Of a DNA stretch of 64,000 nt, positions 53,320 to 62,472 are shown piece by piece; position 1 is the first letter of the stretch; every line of letters begins with the position of its first letter. The stretch lies in the NCBI GenBank assembly GCA_022827225.1, contig JAJDTJ010000065.1, positions 1-64,000 of the forward strand. Direction: 5' to 3'. This DNA is from Candidatus Poribacteria bacterium. Lineage in GTDB: Bacteria; Poribacteria; WGA-4E; WGA-3G. The notes beneath the pieces were generated by a model. That model made no database searches, was not told where the DNA came from, and saw only the letters and a program-made list of their open reading frames with translations. The translations under genes were made by a program, and so were the position numbers.

Positions 53320-54396
53320 TTATGCCGATGCAACTGTTAACGCCCTTAGTTTTTCCTCATCTAATTCGACACCCAATCCTGGTCCTTCAGGTGGATAGAG
53401 ATGACTGGCTTCCGACCGGATACGCGCCTTCGCAGGCGATGCCGTATAGAGCACGGGGCCCATCGGATCACACGGCAAAGAAAGGTTCGGCATTGAAACA
53501 CCGACGTGGATTTGTGCGGCTGTCCCAAGCGTCGATTCCTGATCCGTGCCAATCAGACATTCGAGTCCAGCTGCTTCTGCCAACGCAAATAGACGACGGA
53601 TATGGGTCGGACCCCCTGCGACACATGCCACATTGAACACAGTGCAAGCACCACACTCGGCTGCCTCGTATCCGTGTGCTAAACTGCTAATGTGCCGACT
53701 CACGGGTAAATCCATGCGTTTGGTAAACTCCGCAGACACTTGCAAGTCTCGTGAAGGCTGTTCAAAATGATAGGGTGCGTGATGCCGAAGGACATCGGCG
53801 TAACGGACGGCTGTCTCCGAATCGCTGAATCGACCAGAAAAATCAATCTGTTTGAGCTTGATCTGCTCGCCAAATCTCGACTTCATCTCAGTCAGGAACC
53901 GGTCATCCAAGGCACTGTCACCGGATACATAATAACGGAAGAGGTGATGTCCGAGATCTATCAACCGTTGCAGATAGCCCGCGGTCTGCTCAAAATCTTC
54001 CTTCGTCTGCCATCCAAAGATCGGATAGCAGCAATAGACGCTGTCTCGCATTTTACCGCCGAGCATCTGGTAAACGGGTACGCCTTGGACCTTGCCGTTT
54101 AGATCATAAAGCGCGAGGTCAATAGCGGAAGCGAGGTGTAGATTGCCAACTGTGCTACCGAAATCCTGTGTCCTTAGCAACTCATTGATCTCTGTAATAC
54201 GGGTCGCATCACGTCCAACGAGTAAATCGTTGTAGCGTTTGGTGACCGCCGCTAAATCTTCGGCTCTGCTGTCCGAGGCTTCCCCTAACCCTATAGGACC
54301 GTCGTCTACATAGACTTTGACGATGACATGTCCAGATATGTGTCCGTAATAACGCGGGGTCTCAATCTGGAACGTTTCAATCTTTGTAATTTTCAT
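53320..54396 (-). CDS. Mandelate racemase/muconate lactonizing-type protein, degenerate
   Basis: The 358-residue enolase-superfamily fold has the capping domain (1-115) and barrel. Of the usual catalytic set, one metal ligand remains as Asp185 (IDFSGRF) and the second as Glu212 (HFEQPSRD). The third position reads PVSRHISS, with His235 where Asp or Glu is expected, and the KxK acid/base motif is replaced by RYY (154-156). It may have new chemistry or be catalytically dead. Its ATG overlaps the methyltransferase stop (ATGA). Confidence 0.85.
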   Translation of the reverse strand: MKITKIETFQIETPRYYGHISGHVIVKVYVDDGPIGLGEASDSRAEDLAAVTKRYNDLLVGRDATRITEINELLRTQDFGSTVGNLHLASAIDLALYDLNGKVQGVPVYQMLGGKMRDSVYCCYPIFGWQTKEDFEQTAGYLQRLIDLGHHLFRYYVSGDSALDDRFLTEMKSRFGEQIKLKQIDFSGRFSDSETAVRYADVLRHHAPYHFEQPSRDLQVSAEFTKRMDLPVSRHISSLAHGYEAAECGACTVFNVACVAGGPTHIRRLFALAEAAGLECLIGTDQESTLGTAAQIHVGVSMPNLSLPCDPMGPVLYTASPAKARIRSEASHLYPPEGPGLGVELDEEKLRALTVASA

Positions 54397-55148
54397 TTTG
54401 TCTCCCGAAAGTCAAGAACGGCTTCGTAGTATTTGGTTATCTGACCCTCATACTTTGTCTCAATGAGATTGGCAATCCCCTCAAACAAGAGACGTTTATT
54501 TTTCTCTGGCAACGCGATATGCCCTGAATACGTCCCTAAGAGTTTGATGTACTGCTTAGATGAATACGTTTGGCTCCACGGATAGACGCGTTTAATTGGA
54601 TCTTGAAAGGCTTCCACGCCCGGAAAGTTTGTGGCGTGTGTAGGACCACTCGTGGTCAGCGGAGCGTAGTATTTATCATAAAGACGCTGACTTTCCGCAA
54701 AGAATCCCTCATCCTTTCTGATATGTTGGTTGGAGAAAACGGCAAGGAAACCCTTTGATTTAAGCACTTCGGATGCCTTCAGGTATCTCACTTTTGGATC
54801 TACCCAATGAAAAGCGGTAGCAGAGATAATCAGATCAAACTCTCCGTCTGATGCCCATTCCTCAAACGTTTGTTCGATAAACGAAACATTTGGAAATTCC
54901 TTTAACTTTTCCGTCGCAACAGCAATCAAGTCGGCACCAATGTCCAGACAGACTAATTCGTATCCGCGTTCCGCAAACGGTCGCGTTGCTTTTCCAGTCC
55001 CACATCCGACCTCAAGAATTCGACTGTGCTCCTCAAGACCAGAAAGACCTATGACATCTTGGATAAGTGCTTCAGGATATCCGGGTCGGACATCTTCATA
55101 GAGGATTGCAGCAGTATTGAACGTGGTTTTGAGGCTGGTGTTTGGCAT
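54393..55148 (-). CDS. Class I SAM-dependent methyltransferase
   Basis: The 251-residue protein has the typical small-molecule methyltransferase layout: YEDVRPGYPEALIQDV, motif I ILEVGCGTGKATRPFAERG, CLDIGADLI, and DLIISATAFHWVDP. It is most like UbiE/Tam-type enzymes. It is translationally coupled to the downstream enolase-superfamily gene, so the two may share a pathway. A MITE lies 13 bases before its start. Confidence 0.9.
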   Translation of the reverse strand: MPNTSLKTTFNTAAILYEDVRPGYPEALIQDVIGLSGLEEHSRILEVGCGTGKATRPFAERGYELVCLDIGADLIAVATEKLKEFPNVSFIEQTFEEWASDGEFDLIISATAFHWVDPKVRYLKASEVLKSKGFLAVFSNQHIRKDEGFFAESQRLYDKYYAPLTTSGPTHATNFPGVEAFQDPIKRVYPWSQTYSSKQYIKLLGTYSGHIALPEKNKRLLFEGIANLIETKYEGQITKYYEAVLDFRETK

Positions 55149-55160
55149 AATATTATTCGT

Positions 55161-55284
55161 AGGACTTACGCAGATTGCTCTTTTGTACCATAGGAGACCG
55201 TTAGCCTGTGCACTGAGAACGTCTCTGTTTTTTTACAGTTTATCCGATAACGGAGCGTCATATCGTCAAAATTGCGTAAGTCCT
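55161..55284. mobile_element. 124-bp MITE with AGGACTTACGCA terminal repeats
   Basis: Perfect 12-base inverted ends AGGACTTACGCA (55161-55172) and TGCGTAAGTCCT (55273-55284) bound a non-coding segment between the methyltransferase start and the PhyH stop. Partial matches to one end occur at 25173, 35451 and 40407. No target duplication is obvious. Confidence 0.75.
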
Positions 55285-55297
55285 GATTTATACACCT

Positions 55298-56065
55298 TTA
55301 CGCCAACTTACCCCGTAGAAGCGGGTTGTCTTTCATCACCTCGCCATCGCGATTCTGTGTTCCAGATGGCATATAATGAATCGCCATCGCCCGACGGTCG
55401 CGGGATGAGCGGTTCGGATCCGTCTGGTGGAGCGTCATGCAGTGATGGACCATCACGCATCCGGCTTTCACTGGCACTGCCACAGCACGATCCACATCAG
55501 CGTCCACCTGCAACAACGCCGGTAACTTACCTTTCTCTGACTCAGCACGTCCGTGTGCTGCCAACCCCTCCAAATAACTGCCAGGGATAACGTTCATACA
55601 ACCGTTCTCCTCGTCGGCATCATCAAGTGCAAGCCAGATGCTCACAAGATCGGGCGGGGCACACTGCCAATACGCATTGTCCTGATGCCAATACACCTCA
55701 CCGCCGTGATAGGCGGGTTTGTAGAGTGCCTGATCGTGAAATAACTGGATATTGGCTCCGATTAAACTCTCCACGATGTCCAACAGCGGTTCGTGGTAGA
55801 GAAGTTTCCGATACTCCTCATCCAAACGCCACATCTCCATAATCTGCAACATCTCTTCCTCACGATCCGCGTCTTCATCGCCTTCCGAGTCCCCGACGAT
55901 TGCAAGGTTACGCAACCCTTCACCGATTGTGTCGCGTTTCTGTGAAAATTGGGCATCGTAATGTTCACGTAGCACAGTAAGGTGTTCGTCATCAATGACG
56001 CGTCCATCGATTTTGAGATAACCTACTTGTCTGAATTGTTCAACCTCTTGGGACGTAAGTTTCAT
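55298..56065 (-). CDS. Phytanoyl-CoA dioxygenase (PhyH) family protein
   Basis: A predicted Fe(II)/2-oxoglutarate dioxygenase of 255 aa. The metal triad is His127-x-Asp129 (YWHQDN) and His213 (MTLHQTDPNRS), with an Arg near 224 (RDRRAMAIHY) as the likely 2-oxoglutarate anchor. It also contains an acidic insert, DSEGDEDADREEE (about 59-71). It is only distantly similar to the PhyH at 23446. A GGAG site precedes the ATG. The 3' end is 13 bases from the MITE. Confidence 0.9.
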   Translation of the reverse strand: MKLTSQEVEQFRQVGYLKIDGRVIDDEHLTVLREHYDAQFSQKRDTIGEGLRNLAIVGDSEGDEDADREEEMLQIMEMWRLDEEYRKLLYHEPLLDIVESLIGANIQLFHDQALYKPAYHGGEVYWHQDNAYWQCAPPDLVSIWLALDDADEENGCMNVIPGSYLEGLAAHGRAESEKGKLPALLQVDADVDRAVAVPVKAGCVMVHHCMTLHQTDPNRSSRDRRAMAIHYMPSGTQNRDGEVMKDNPLLRGKLA

Positions 56066-56123
56066 AGTTCCGCTCCTTATAGTCGATTATAAAAATACCT
56101 GATTGTAGACATCAATGACTTCT

Positions 56124-56780
56124 TCAGTCAGATTCATGCGTGTCTGTCTTTTTTCCTTTTCGATTCATAAAAAAACGCATGATTAAACCCCACGCAAAGC
56201 CTGTTGCCAACCAAATTAGCAACGCAACAAACATCATTATCAAATCCCATTCTCCTCCGTTCAACACCTCCCATATCTGCGGCGCAACTTCGTTAACCAA
56301 CCACATAAATCCACCTAAACCGAAGGTGCCTATCAAAAGCCAATGCATAAACTTTACTTGAATCAGGGGGCGTTCAAGGACCTTCGCCAATCTCTTTTTT
56401 TCTATCTCAAGCCATCTTCGACGGAAGAACCGTGCCGGGAAATACCACAACGGGAAAGTGACCGCCAATATGGCGAGACTAAAAATGTTCCATAGACACG
56501 GAATTACTTGATGGCAACTCGGACAAACGAAACCAAACCAATGCCCAAAACCATTCCATTTTGCCCACAAACGTTGATCATTCAGCGTTTCACAATGTGG
56601 ACAAGGAACGTAAGTGCGTTCCATCAAAGGTTTATCGCTCTCTTTATCAATCAACATGACTTTCGGGAGTCGTTGTCCGAAAATTAGTTCGTTGAATATT
56701 AATGCAGGACACAACACCCAAAATAAAATAAGCGGATGCGGTAGTGCCCATATTTTGAATCTGTTTTTGTCGTATTGCAT
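56124..56780 (-). CDS. Zinc-ribbon membrane protein (short paralog)
   Basis: About 218 aa, starting at ATG 56780 (MQYDKNRFK), nine bases after GGAG. It has a first hydrophobic segment (ALPHPLILFWVLCPALIF), a CPHC...CPSCH zinc-ribbon-like pair (CPHCETLND and VCPSCHQVIPC), and further membrane helices (SLAILAVTFPLWYFPARFF and later). One helix pair carries WLEIEKKRLAKVLERPLIQ then GTFGLGGFMW. A longer paralog is next door. Function unknown. Confidence 0.65.
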   Translation of the reverse strand: MQYDKNRFKIWALPHPLILFWVLCPALIFNELIFGQRLPKVMLIDKESDKPLMERTYVPCPHCETLNDQRLWAKWNGFGHWFGFVCPSCHQVIPCLWNIFSLAILAVTFPLWYFPARFFRRRWLEIEKKRLAKVLERPLIQVKFMHWLLIGTFGLGGFMWLVNEVAPQIWEVLNGGEWDLIMMFVALLIWLATGFAWGLIMRFFMNRKGKKTDTHESD

Positions 56781-56842
56781 CGGGTTCATCTCCAGGTCAA
56801 ACAGCTGCTTTTCTTAAGAAACCTCATACATTTCAGTCAGAT

Positions 56843-57724
56843 TCATGTCTTCCTGCTTTTCTTTCTTTTAGGTTCATCCAACAGACAAAATAGAGGTATC
56901 AAAACATGCATGAATGCTCCCCATACACAGCCTACTAACAAACAAACTGGCAACATATCAAACATCAAATCCCATTCTCTTCCCTCCAAAACTCGCTGAA
57001 CCACGAAAGCCACCCACATGAATCCACCAAAATAAAAGGTGCCTCTAACAAACCACCTTATGGACTCTGCTAGGGTTAGGGGGCGTTCAGGAACATTCGC
57101 CAATCTTTCTTTATCTTTCTCTATCCATCTCATGAGTACGCTGATCCCAAAGCCTCCTGCCATCCAAATTGGCAAACTTTCGAGCATCGTTTTCAAATCC
57201 CATTCTCTTCCGTCCCACAGAACCGTGAAAACCACCCACATCATCCACATAAATACACCCGAAGCGAAAGCATTTGCCAAAAATATAAAAGGCGAATTTA
57301 TGGACTTTGCTTGGATCAAAGGGCGTTCAAGGACCTTCGCCAATCTCTCTTTATCTTTCTCTATCCATCTATGGCGGAAAAACCGAACGGGAAAATACCA
57401 CAGTGGGAAAGTAATCGCCAATATGACAAGACTGAAAATGTTCCATAGACACGGAATTATTTGATGGCAACTTGGACACACAAGGCCGAACCAATGCCCA
57501 GAAGCTGCCCACAAACGCCTGTCATTCAGCGTTTCACAGTGCGGACAAGGAACATAAGAGCGCTCCATCTGAGGTGTATCGCTCTCTTTATCAACCAACA
57601 CCACTTTTGGGAGTCGGAGTCCGGACATTAACTCGAAGAACATTGTTCCTGGGAACAACACCCAAAGTAAAACAAACGGGTGCGGTAGTGCCCGTATTTT
57701 GAATCTGTTTTTGTCGTATTGCAT
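56843..57724 (-). CDS. Zinc-ribbon membrane protein (long paralog, internal duplication)
   Basis: About 293 aa from ATG 57724, with the same GGAG-ATAAACCCG-ATG spacing as its neighbour. The start MQYDKNRFKIRALPHPF and the ribbon CPHCETLNDRRLW...CPSCHQII are almost identical to the short copy. It then has two copies of the unit RWIEKDKERLA(K/N)VxERPL followed by a membrane pair with GGFMW or GVFMW, where the short paralog has one. Unknown function. Confidence 0.65.
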   Translation of the reverse strand: MQYDKNRFKIRALPHPFVLLWVLFPGTMFFELMSGLRLPKVVLVDKESDTPQMERSYVPCPHCETLNDRRLWAASGHWFGLVCPSCHQIIPCLWNIFSLVILAITFPLWYFPVRFFRHRWIEKDKERLAKVLERPLIQAKSINSPFIFLANAFASGVFMWMMWVVFTVLWDGREWDLKTMLESLPIWMAGGFGISVLMRWIEKDKERLANVPERPLTLAESIRWFVRGTFYFGGFMWVAFVVQRVLEGREWDLMFDMLPVCLLVGCVWGAFMHVLIPLFCLLDEPKRKKSRKT

Positions 57725-57773
57725 CGGGTTTATCTCCATGTCAAAGGGTTGTTCTTCTCAAGAGACTTCAGTT

Positions 57774-60110
57774 TCAGTCCATATCAGATTCTTCGAGAAT
57801 CTTTTGATATGTTTGTGATGCAACGTCATAAGCTTTGCGAGCGGCATCGCGTTCTTCCACTCGGATGCGGTTCACTTTTTGGTTCCAGCAGACCTCCACG
57901 GCATCCAAACACCACTGCGCACTCCGGCGACTCGCTCGGATCGGTTTCCCATCTACAATGACAAAAACCGGATTCGTATGAGACGATGGGAAAATACGTA
58001 GAGCAACCCAACTCGATCTGTCAATAGATGCCTCAAATTGAACAGGCACAATCTCACCGTTAGCGACAATTTCTTGCGTCTCAACCGTCTGACCGTTAAC
58101 AATAAGTTCAACAGGTACCTTTTGGCTTTCCGCAATACGTGCGCGTTCGATGTCCCAATACGGTTGCTGATCTAAAGAACGGTTCTTTATCTCAAAGTTA
58201 GGCGTTTCACCCAGTCGCGCAGCGACGCGCGCCGTAATGGTTACCGTGCCGGGTGCTTCCAAATTCAACTGGCTAAGCTCTCCAGTGGGTGCCTTTTCCC
58301 CAACGGGTACGTCACCGACGGTGAAATCTAACAGATGACTTTTGCCATCACCGACATAAGAACGACCATCTTTCAATCCTGCTGCCCATGCATCAAAATC
58401 AAGGGCACCGGGGGGCATTTTCACATAGATACGACCTAATCCGACGCGCTCACCGTAAATGCAAGGGAAATCCGTCTCGCCACTGATCCGCGTCCGGAAA
58501 CCGCAATTGAGGGTATGATACCAGATATTCAGTTCCCAAATAGCAGGTGTGTCTACTGTAGAGATGAAATCCACTGCATCGTGAACGACATCGACGATGT
58601 ACTCGTTCGCACCGATACCGTCAAAAGGTGGCATGTTGTAATTGGGAAGTTCATCGCCATCTACTTTTAAGCCCCAACCGCTATGGCTGAAACCTGTCAC
58701 CGCACCTTGTGCTTTCGCCCATTGGAGGACAGGGAGATCCCAACTCGGCCACTCCTCAATCCGTTGAACACCGTTGTAGTCGTCCTCAGTCAATCCCAGT
58801 AATGAGAGATGTCCAGCGTGTGATGAAGGGAACCCTGAAACTTCCACATCGTAGCGCATTACGTAATCATCCGTTGAGAGTTCATGGACCTTGCCATCAA
58901 AAAACTGTTTCTGGAAATACCAGCAGGGACCCCACGAGAGTACACACCCGACGTTGAGGTCCTCGCCGAGAATGTGGCGCATCATATCTTCAGGCGTGAC
59001 ACCTTCAGTAGGGCTCTCATAGTGTGCGCAACCCGCGGCGTGTACATGATGATCGCCTGAACGCCAACCTTCTGCTGCGATATGAATCCATCTTTCGAGA
59101 TGAAATGTCTCTTGATGCGTTTCGGCATTCGGGACATTAACGGTTTGCGTCTTTACCTTATATTCCGGGCCGCGTGTGTATTCAACGGTATAGTTGCCGG
59201 GTGGTAGAAGCACCGATTCGCCGCTGTGCCGATAGATTTGGTTATGAAAAAAGAAATCGGGTGCCAAGCGCCGTCCACGCGAGGGGTAGACCCGGTTCCA
59301 TTCGTCACGAATGATGAAAGCGGCGGTTGTCGGTTTCCCGTCGAAATCTAATACCTCCAGCGTCACTTTCACCGCTGGTACGCAGTTGAACAAGATCGGT
59401 ACCTCGCTACGGAATCCGATGTCCTGCGTCCCTTGACCGACGTTGAAGCCAAGCATTGCTTCCCGCTTCCCCGCATCGCGACTGTAAAGTTGGACGATAC
59501 GATACTCCAGTTCCAATCCGGAAAGACCTGCTTTCAAAGGCGGATTACCATAGACTTGGAACTCAAGAAACCGATGCGGAATCTCGCTTTTAGGGACGGT
59601 CATTTCTGGGTCAGGGCTTCCAGTGGAAGGTCTATAAAGCGGTGCGGCGTTTTCGCTCTCTGCAGCTAAGGGTGCCGTCACGTTTGCCTCGTTATGCACT
59701 TTCACCAAAAACGTGCGCCAACCCTGTTGCATCAACTCTTTATCAACGGGACCTTCCTTAACCTTCACACGACTCTCAGGATTGATATTGACACCCGCCA
59801 AACAGTACGCATCAAGGACTTTTTGAATGTCAGCAATCGCCTGTTCGGGGTTCTCAGAAATCAACGCTTCCTCAATTGCGGCGAGATCGTTTTCGGACAG
59901 CGGTGAACCGAGATAGTCCAATGCTTCAATAAGCCGCTGGGTCGCCGCTGCGAACGGTTGAAATTCGACACCAACAACTGGGCTCAGTTCATCGGTGAAC
60001 CCGACGGAAATAAAAACGGAGAGCAACATCCAACCGATAAGCAGGAAACGTAATCGGCTGTTAACTCTTTTTCTCAGAATAGTATTATATCGATTTGTCG
60101 TCCGTTGCAT
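57774..60110 (-). CDS. Secreted CehA/McbA-family metallohydrolase
   Basis: The 778-residue protein has a signal sequence (RFLLIGWMLLSVFISVGFTD after a basic start), an N-terminal region without a clear family, a jelly-roll-like segment (about 240-340) and a PHP-type metal hydrolase domain. The latter begins SGDHHVHAAGC with Asp353-His354-His355-x-His357, and continues with GFSHSGWG and SGETDFPCI. Relatives hydrolyse carbamates or esters. AGGAGG eight bases upstream supports the start. Confidence 0.83.
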   Translation of the reverse strand: MQRTTNRYNTILRKRVNSRLRFLLIGWMLLSVFISVGFTDELSPVVGVEFQPFAAATQRLIEALDYLGSPLSENDLAAIEEALISENPEQAIADIQKVLDAYCLAGVNINPESRVKVKEGPVDKELMQQGWRTFLVKVHNEANVTAPLAAESENAAPLYRPSTGSPDPEMTVPKSEIPHRFLEFQVYGNPPLKAGLSGLELEYRIVQLYSRDAGKREAMLGFNVGQGTQDIGFRSEVPILFNCVPAVKVTLEVLDFDGKPTTAAFIIRDEWNRVYPSRGRRLAPDFFFHNQIYRHSGESVLLPPGNYTVEYTRGPEYKVKTQTVNVPNAETHQETFHLERWIHIAAEGWRSGDHHVHAAGCAHYESPTEGVTPEDMMRHILGEDLNVGCVLSWGPCWYFQKQFFDGKVHELSTDDYVMRYDVEVSGFPSSHAGHLSLLGLTEDDYNGVQRIEEWPSWDLPVLQWAKAQGAVTGFSHSGWGLKVDGDELPNYNMPPFDGIGANEYIVDVVHDAVDFISTVDTPAIWELNIWYHTLNCGFRTRISGETDFPCIYGERVGLGRIYVKMPPGALDFDAWAAGLKDGRSYVGDGKSHLLDFTVGDVPVGEKAPTGELSQLNLEAPGTVTITARVAARLGETPNFEIKNRSLDQQPYWDIERARIAESQKVPVELIVNGQTVETQEIVANGEIVPVQFEASIDRSSWVALRIFPSSHTNPVFVIVDGKPIRASRRSAQWCLDAVEVCWNQKVNRIRVEERDAARKAYDVASQTYQKILEESDMD

Positions 60111-60157
60111 GGTGTATTCCTCCTAATCGTTGATTGGTTTCTATCATGAACGCCGTG

Positions 60158-60877
60158 TCAGATGTCTGCCGTTTCCTGACGAAAGCGCATTAACGTCTCC
60201 ACATACGCGGTTGTGGATTTGTGTAAGCGTTCCATTCTCTCTTTGGGAATAGGGCCACTATCCTCTGCAACACACAAGTCAGATATGATACGGACACCGA
60301 CATACTTGACCTTATTAAGCGCACAGACATCCACAATCGCCGACGATTCCCAATTGACAGCGACGGCGCCACTCTCCTTGGCAATTCTGTCCCTCACTTC
60401 ACGATCATATATGTCCATATCACCACAAATTACAGAAGACTTTGTGATGGTAACATCCGGGTTTATCAATAGAGATGCTGCGAACCTGTTTATTGAAGAT
60501 GCGGAAGCATGAAAAAGGCGTGCCCGCCATATCTCTTGCTCACGCTGAATTTCAGGTCTATTTGGTGCGTCATGTTCAGAGACACCGGTAATCACTACAA
60601 CGTTTCCGATATTCAAGGTATCGACCAAACCACCCGCAAATCCGAATTCAAAGAAGGTATCCACCTGATACGTGTCTATTATCAGTTGGCACATCGACGC
60701 TGCACGCACTTTGCCCATCCCCGACTGCATGACAGCCCATTTCTTGGCTCCATCTGTCCATTCAAACTGAAGTCTACTGTTCCAATCGACTAAATCGCCT
60801 GCCTCCTGACCCAAGACGTTGAGAAGTGCTAAGGTTTCATCAGCGTAAGCCGTCATAATGCAGAGTTTTGCACTCAC
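60158..60877 (-). CDS. MTA/SAH nucleosidase-like phosphorylase-superfamily protein
   Basis: About 239 aa, started at the in-frame GTG 60877, eight bases after GGAG; the GTG at 60886 is too close to it. Family signatures are MQSGMGKVRAA, FEFGFAGGL, DAVxWE-like AVNWESSAIVDVC and VRIISDLC. In MTA/SAH nucleosidases the catalytic Asp follows the (I)SD motif seen here. The exact nucleoside is uncertain. Confidence 0.82.
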   Translation of the reverse strand: MSAKLCIMTAYADETLALLNVLGQEAGDLVDWNSRLQFEWTDGAKKWAVMQSGMGKVRAASMCQLIIDTYQVDTFFEFGFAGGLVDTLNIGNVVVITGVSEHDAPNRPEIQREQEIWRARLFHASASSINRFAASLLINPDVTITKSSVICGDMDIYDREVRDRIAKESGAVAVNWESSAIVDVCALNKVKYVGVRIISDLCVAEDSGPIPKERMERLHKSTTAYVETLMRFRQETADI

Positions 60878-60930
60878 AAATTTCACTCCGTAATTTTAGA
60901 GTCTGCTAATAGCACGACGATTTCGGTTAA

Positions 60931-62142
60931 CTAATTTTTCGATTTTTGAAATTCACAGTAACTTTCATATCGGGACTGTGAGATGTACCCTTTTTTCACA
61001 GCACCCTCCACCGCGCAATCTTCTTCATAAGTATGTGTGCAGGAACCTTTTCTGCAATGTGCACGGAGCGAGTTCATCTCTGGAAAATAGCGGTCCATCA
61101 AGCGAGGATCGATGTCCCAAAAACTCAATTCTCGAAGTCCCGGTGTGTCGGCGATAAAACCACCGAAATCCAAGTTGTAAAGTTGGGTTGCAGCTGTCGT
61201 GTGCCTTCCGCCTCGTTTCGGATTCACTGCGTTCGTCCTCAATTTCAAACTGGGTTGGATGGCATTCAGAAGCGAAGATTTCCCGACTCCCGATAATCCA
61301 GTGAGTGCCGAAATCTTTCCATTCATCCACGCTTTCAAATTCTCGATTCCTTCACCAGTTGTTGCACTCGTGATGATTGCCGGATAACCGATTTTCTCGT
61401 AAAGTGTGACCATCGAGTTCACTTCTGAACGGTTTTCAAGCATATCAATTTTATTAAAACAGACAAGTGGCTCAATCCCCGATGCTTCAGCAATAACGAG
61501 GAATTTGTCCAGCATCCGCTCCCAGATCGGAGGCTCTCTTACGGAAGAAACGATAACCAACCCATCAAGATTTGGAATGAGAATAACCCTTTTAGACTTT
61601 GTTCCCTTTCGTTTGTATTGACGCTTGCGACGCATAATAGCTGCAATGACACCGTGTCTTTCATCAAACACCTGAATTTTAACGCGGTCGCCAACATAAA
61701 TCTGCTGATTTGTGCTAAATGCATCTCGTTTTCCGCGTAGCGAGCATTGATATTGATCCGCATCGCATTGCACGATGTAAACACCGTTGCTCGCACGCAT
61801 CACGATACCTTCAGGAAGTCCAACCAATTTTTCGTTATCAAAGAGATAACCAGTCCGTTTAAAAAGTTCCTCGTCAGGTATAATTCTTGCAGATTTGATG
61901 GCACTGAGACGCCTAACACGGTTTTTGACGAACATCTTCTCTGATTTGAGCAGCAAAGCAACAACGACTGGTTTGTCTTCATCGTTATCAAGGGCGTTCT
62001 CCGCATCCCGAATCGCTGGATTCATACCGAGATAAACCCTGCTATAGGCAGCGCGCTCCCGCCAGTTAAAAGTTGAGTAATCGCCTGCGATAATCTTTTT
62101 CGCTTCTATTAAGGTTGTACCCACATAAACAGACATTGCCAT
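60931..62142 (-). CDS. rsgA: Ribosome-assembly GTPase RsgA with extra N-terminal domain
   Basis: RsgA is a circularly permuted GTPase for 30S maturation. From residue 111 the protein is normal: OB-fold, G4 NKID (230-233), G1 GLSGVGKSS (282-290), G3 DTPG (332-335) and the zinc knuckle Cys363, Cys368, His370, Cys376. Residues 1-110 are an additional domain not usual for the family. Its pattern, YVGTTLIEAKKIIAG, VYLGMNPAIRDAENA, KPVVVALLL, resembles ADP-ribosyltransferase-type folds but lacks the usual His. Start is ATG 62142 or 62136. Confidence 0.9.
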   Translation of the reverse strand: MAMSVYVGTTLIEAKKIIAGDYSTFNWRERAAYSRVYLGMNPAIRDAENALDNDEDKPVVVALLLKSEKMFVKNRVRRLSAIKSARIIPDEELFKRTGYLFDNEKLVGLPEGIVMRASNGVYIVQCDADQYQCSLRGKRDAFSTNQQIYVGDRVKIQVFDERHGVIAAIMRRKRQYKRKGTKSKRVILIPNLDGLVIVSSVREPPIWERMLDKFLVIAEASGIEPLVCFNKIDMLENRSEVNSMVTLYEKIGYPAIITSATTGEGIENLKAWMNGKISALTGLSGVGKSSLLNAIQPSLKLRTNAVNPKRGGRHTTAATQLYNLDFGGFIADTPGLRELSFWDIDPRLMDRYFPEMNSLRAHCRKGSCTHTYEEDCAVEGAVKKGYISQSRYESYCEFQKSKN

Positions 62143-62392
62143 TATATTTCAATTACCGTTGTTTTGTCTATCCCAAATCACAGCGATTTTTCGCGACTGA
62201 TTCAAAGAGACGTTTGTTAAGGTTATGATAAAACGTGAAGTCTTTCACCTACATACAATTTTGGATGCACTTTAGGAGGTGCTGCGTCAACGATTCAAGA
62301 TTTTTTGTTGTAACTAACATAATTTGCAATTGATTTCCCTAAGAATACACGATTCGTCTCTGTTCGTCAACAGAAAACCGGACTGATTTTTC

Positions 62393-62421
62393 TTGACGTG
62401 TTTCACGAAATTGGTTATTCT
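62393..62421 (+). promoter_or_regulatory. Sigma70-like promoter for the small gene at 62473
   Basis: TTGACG (62393-62398), 17 bases and TATTCT (62416-62421), ending 51 bases before the start codon. It is the only good promoter in the divergent rsgA gap. Confidence 0.6.
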
Positions 62422-62472
62422 TTATAAAGAGTAAACAACTGGACATGAGAGGTTATAAAACAGGAGGCAACA

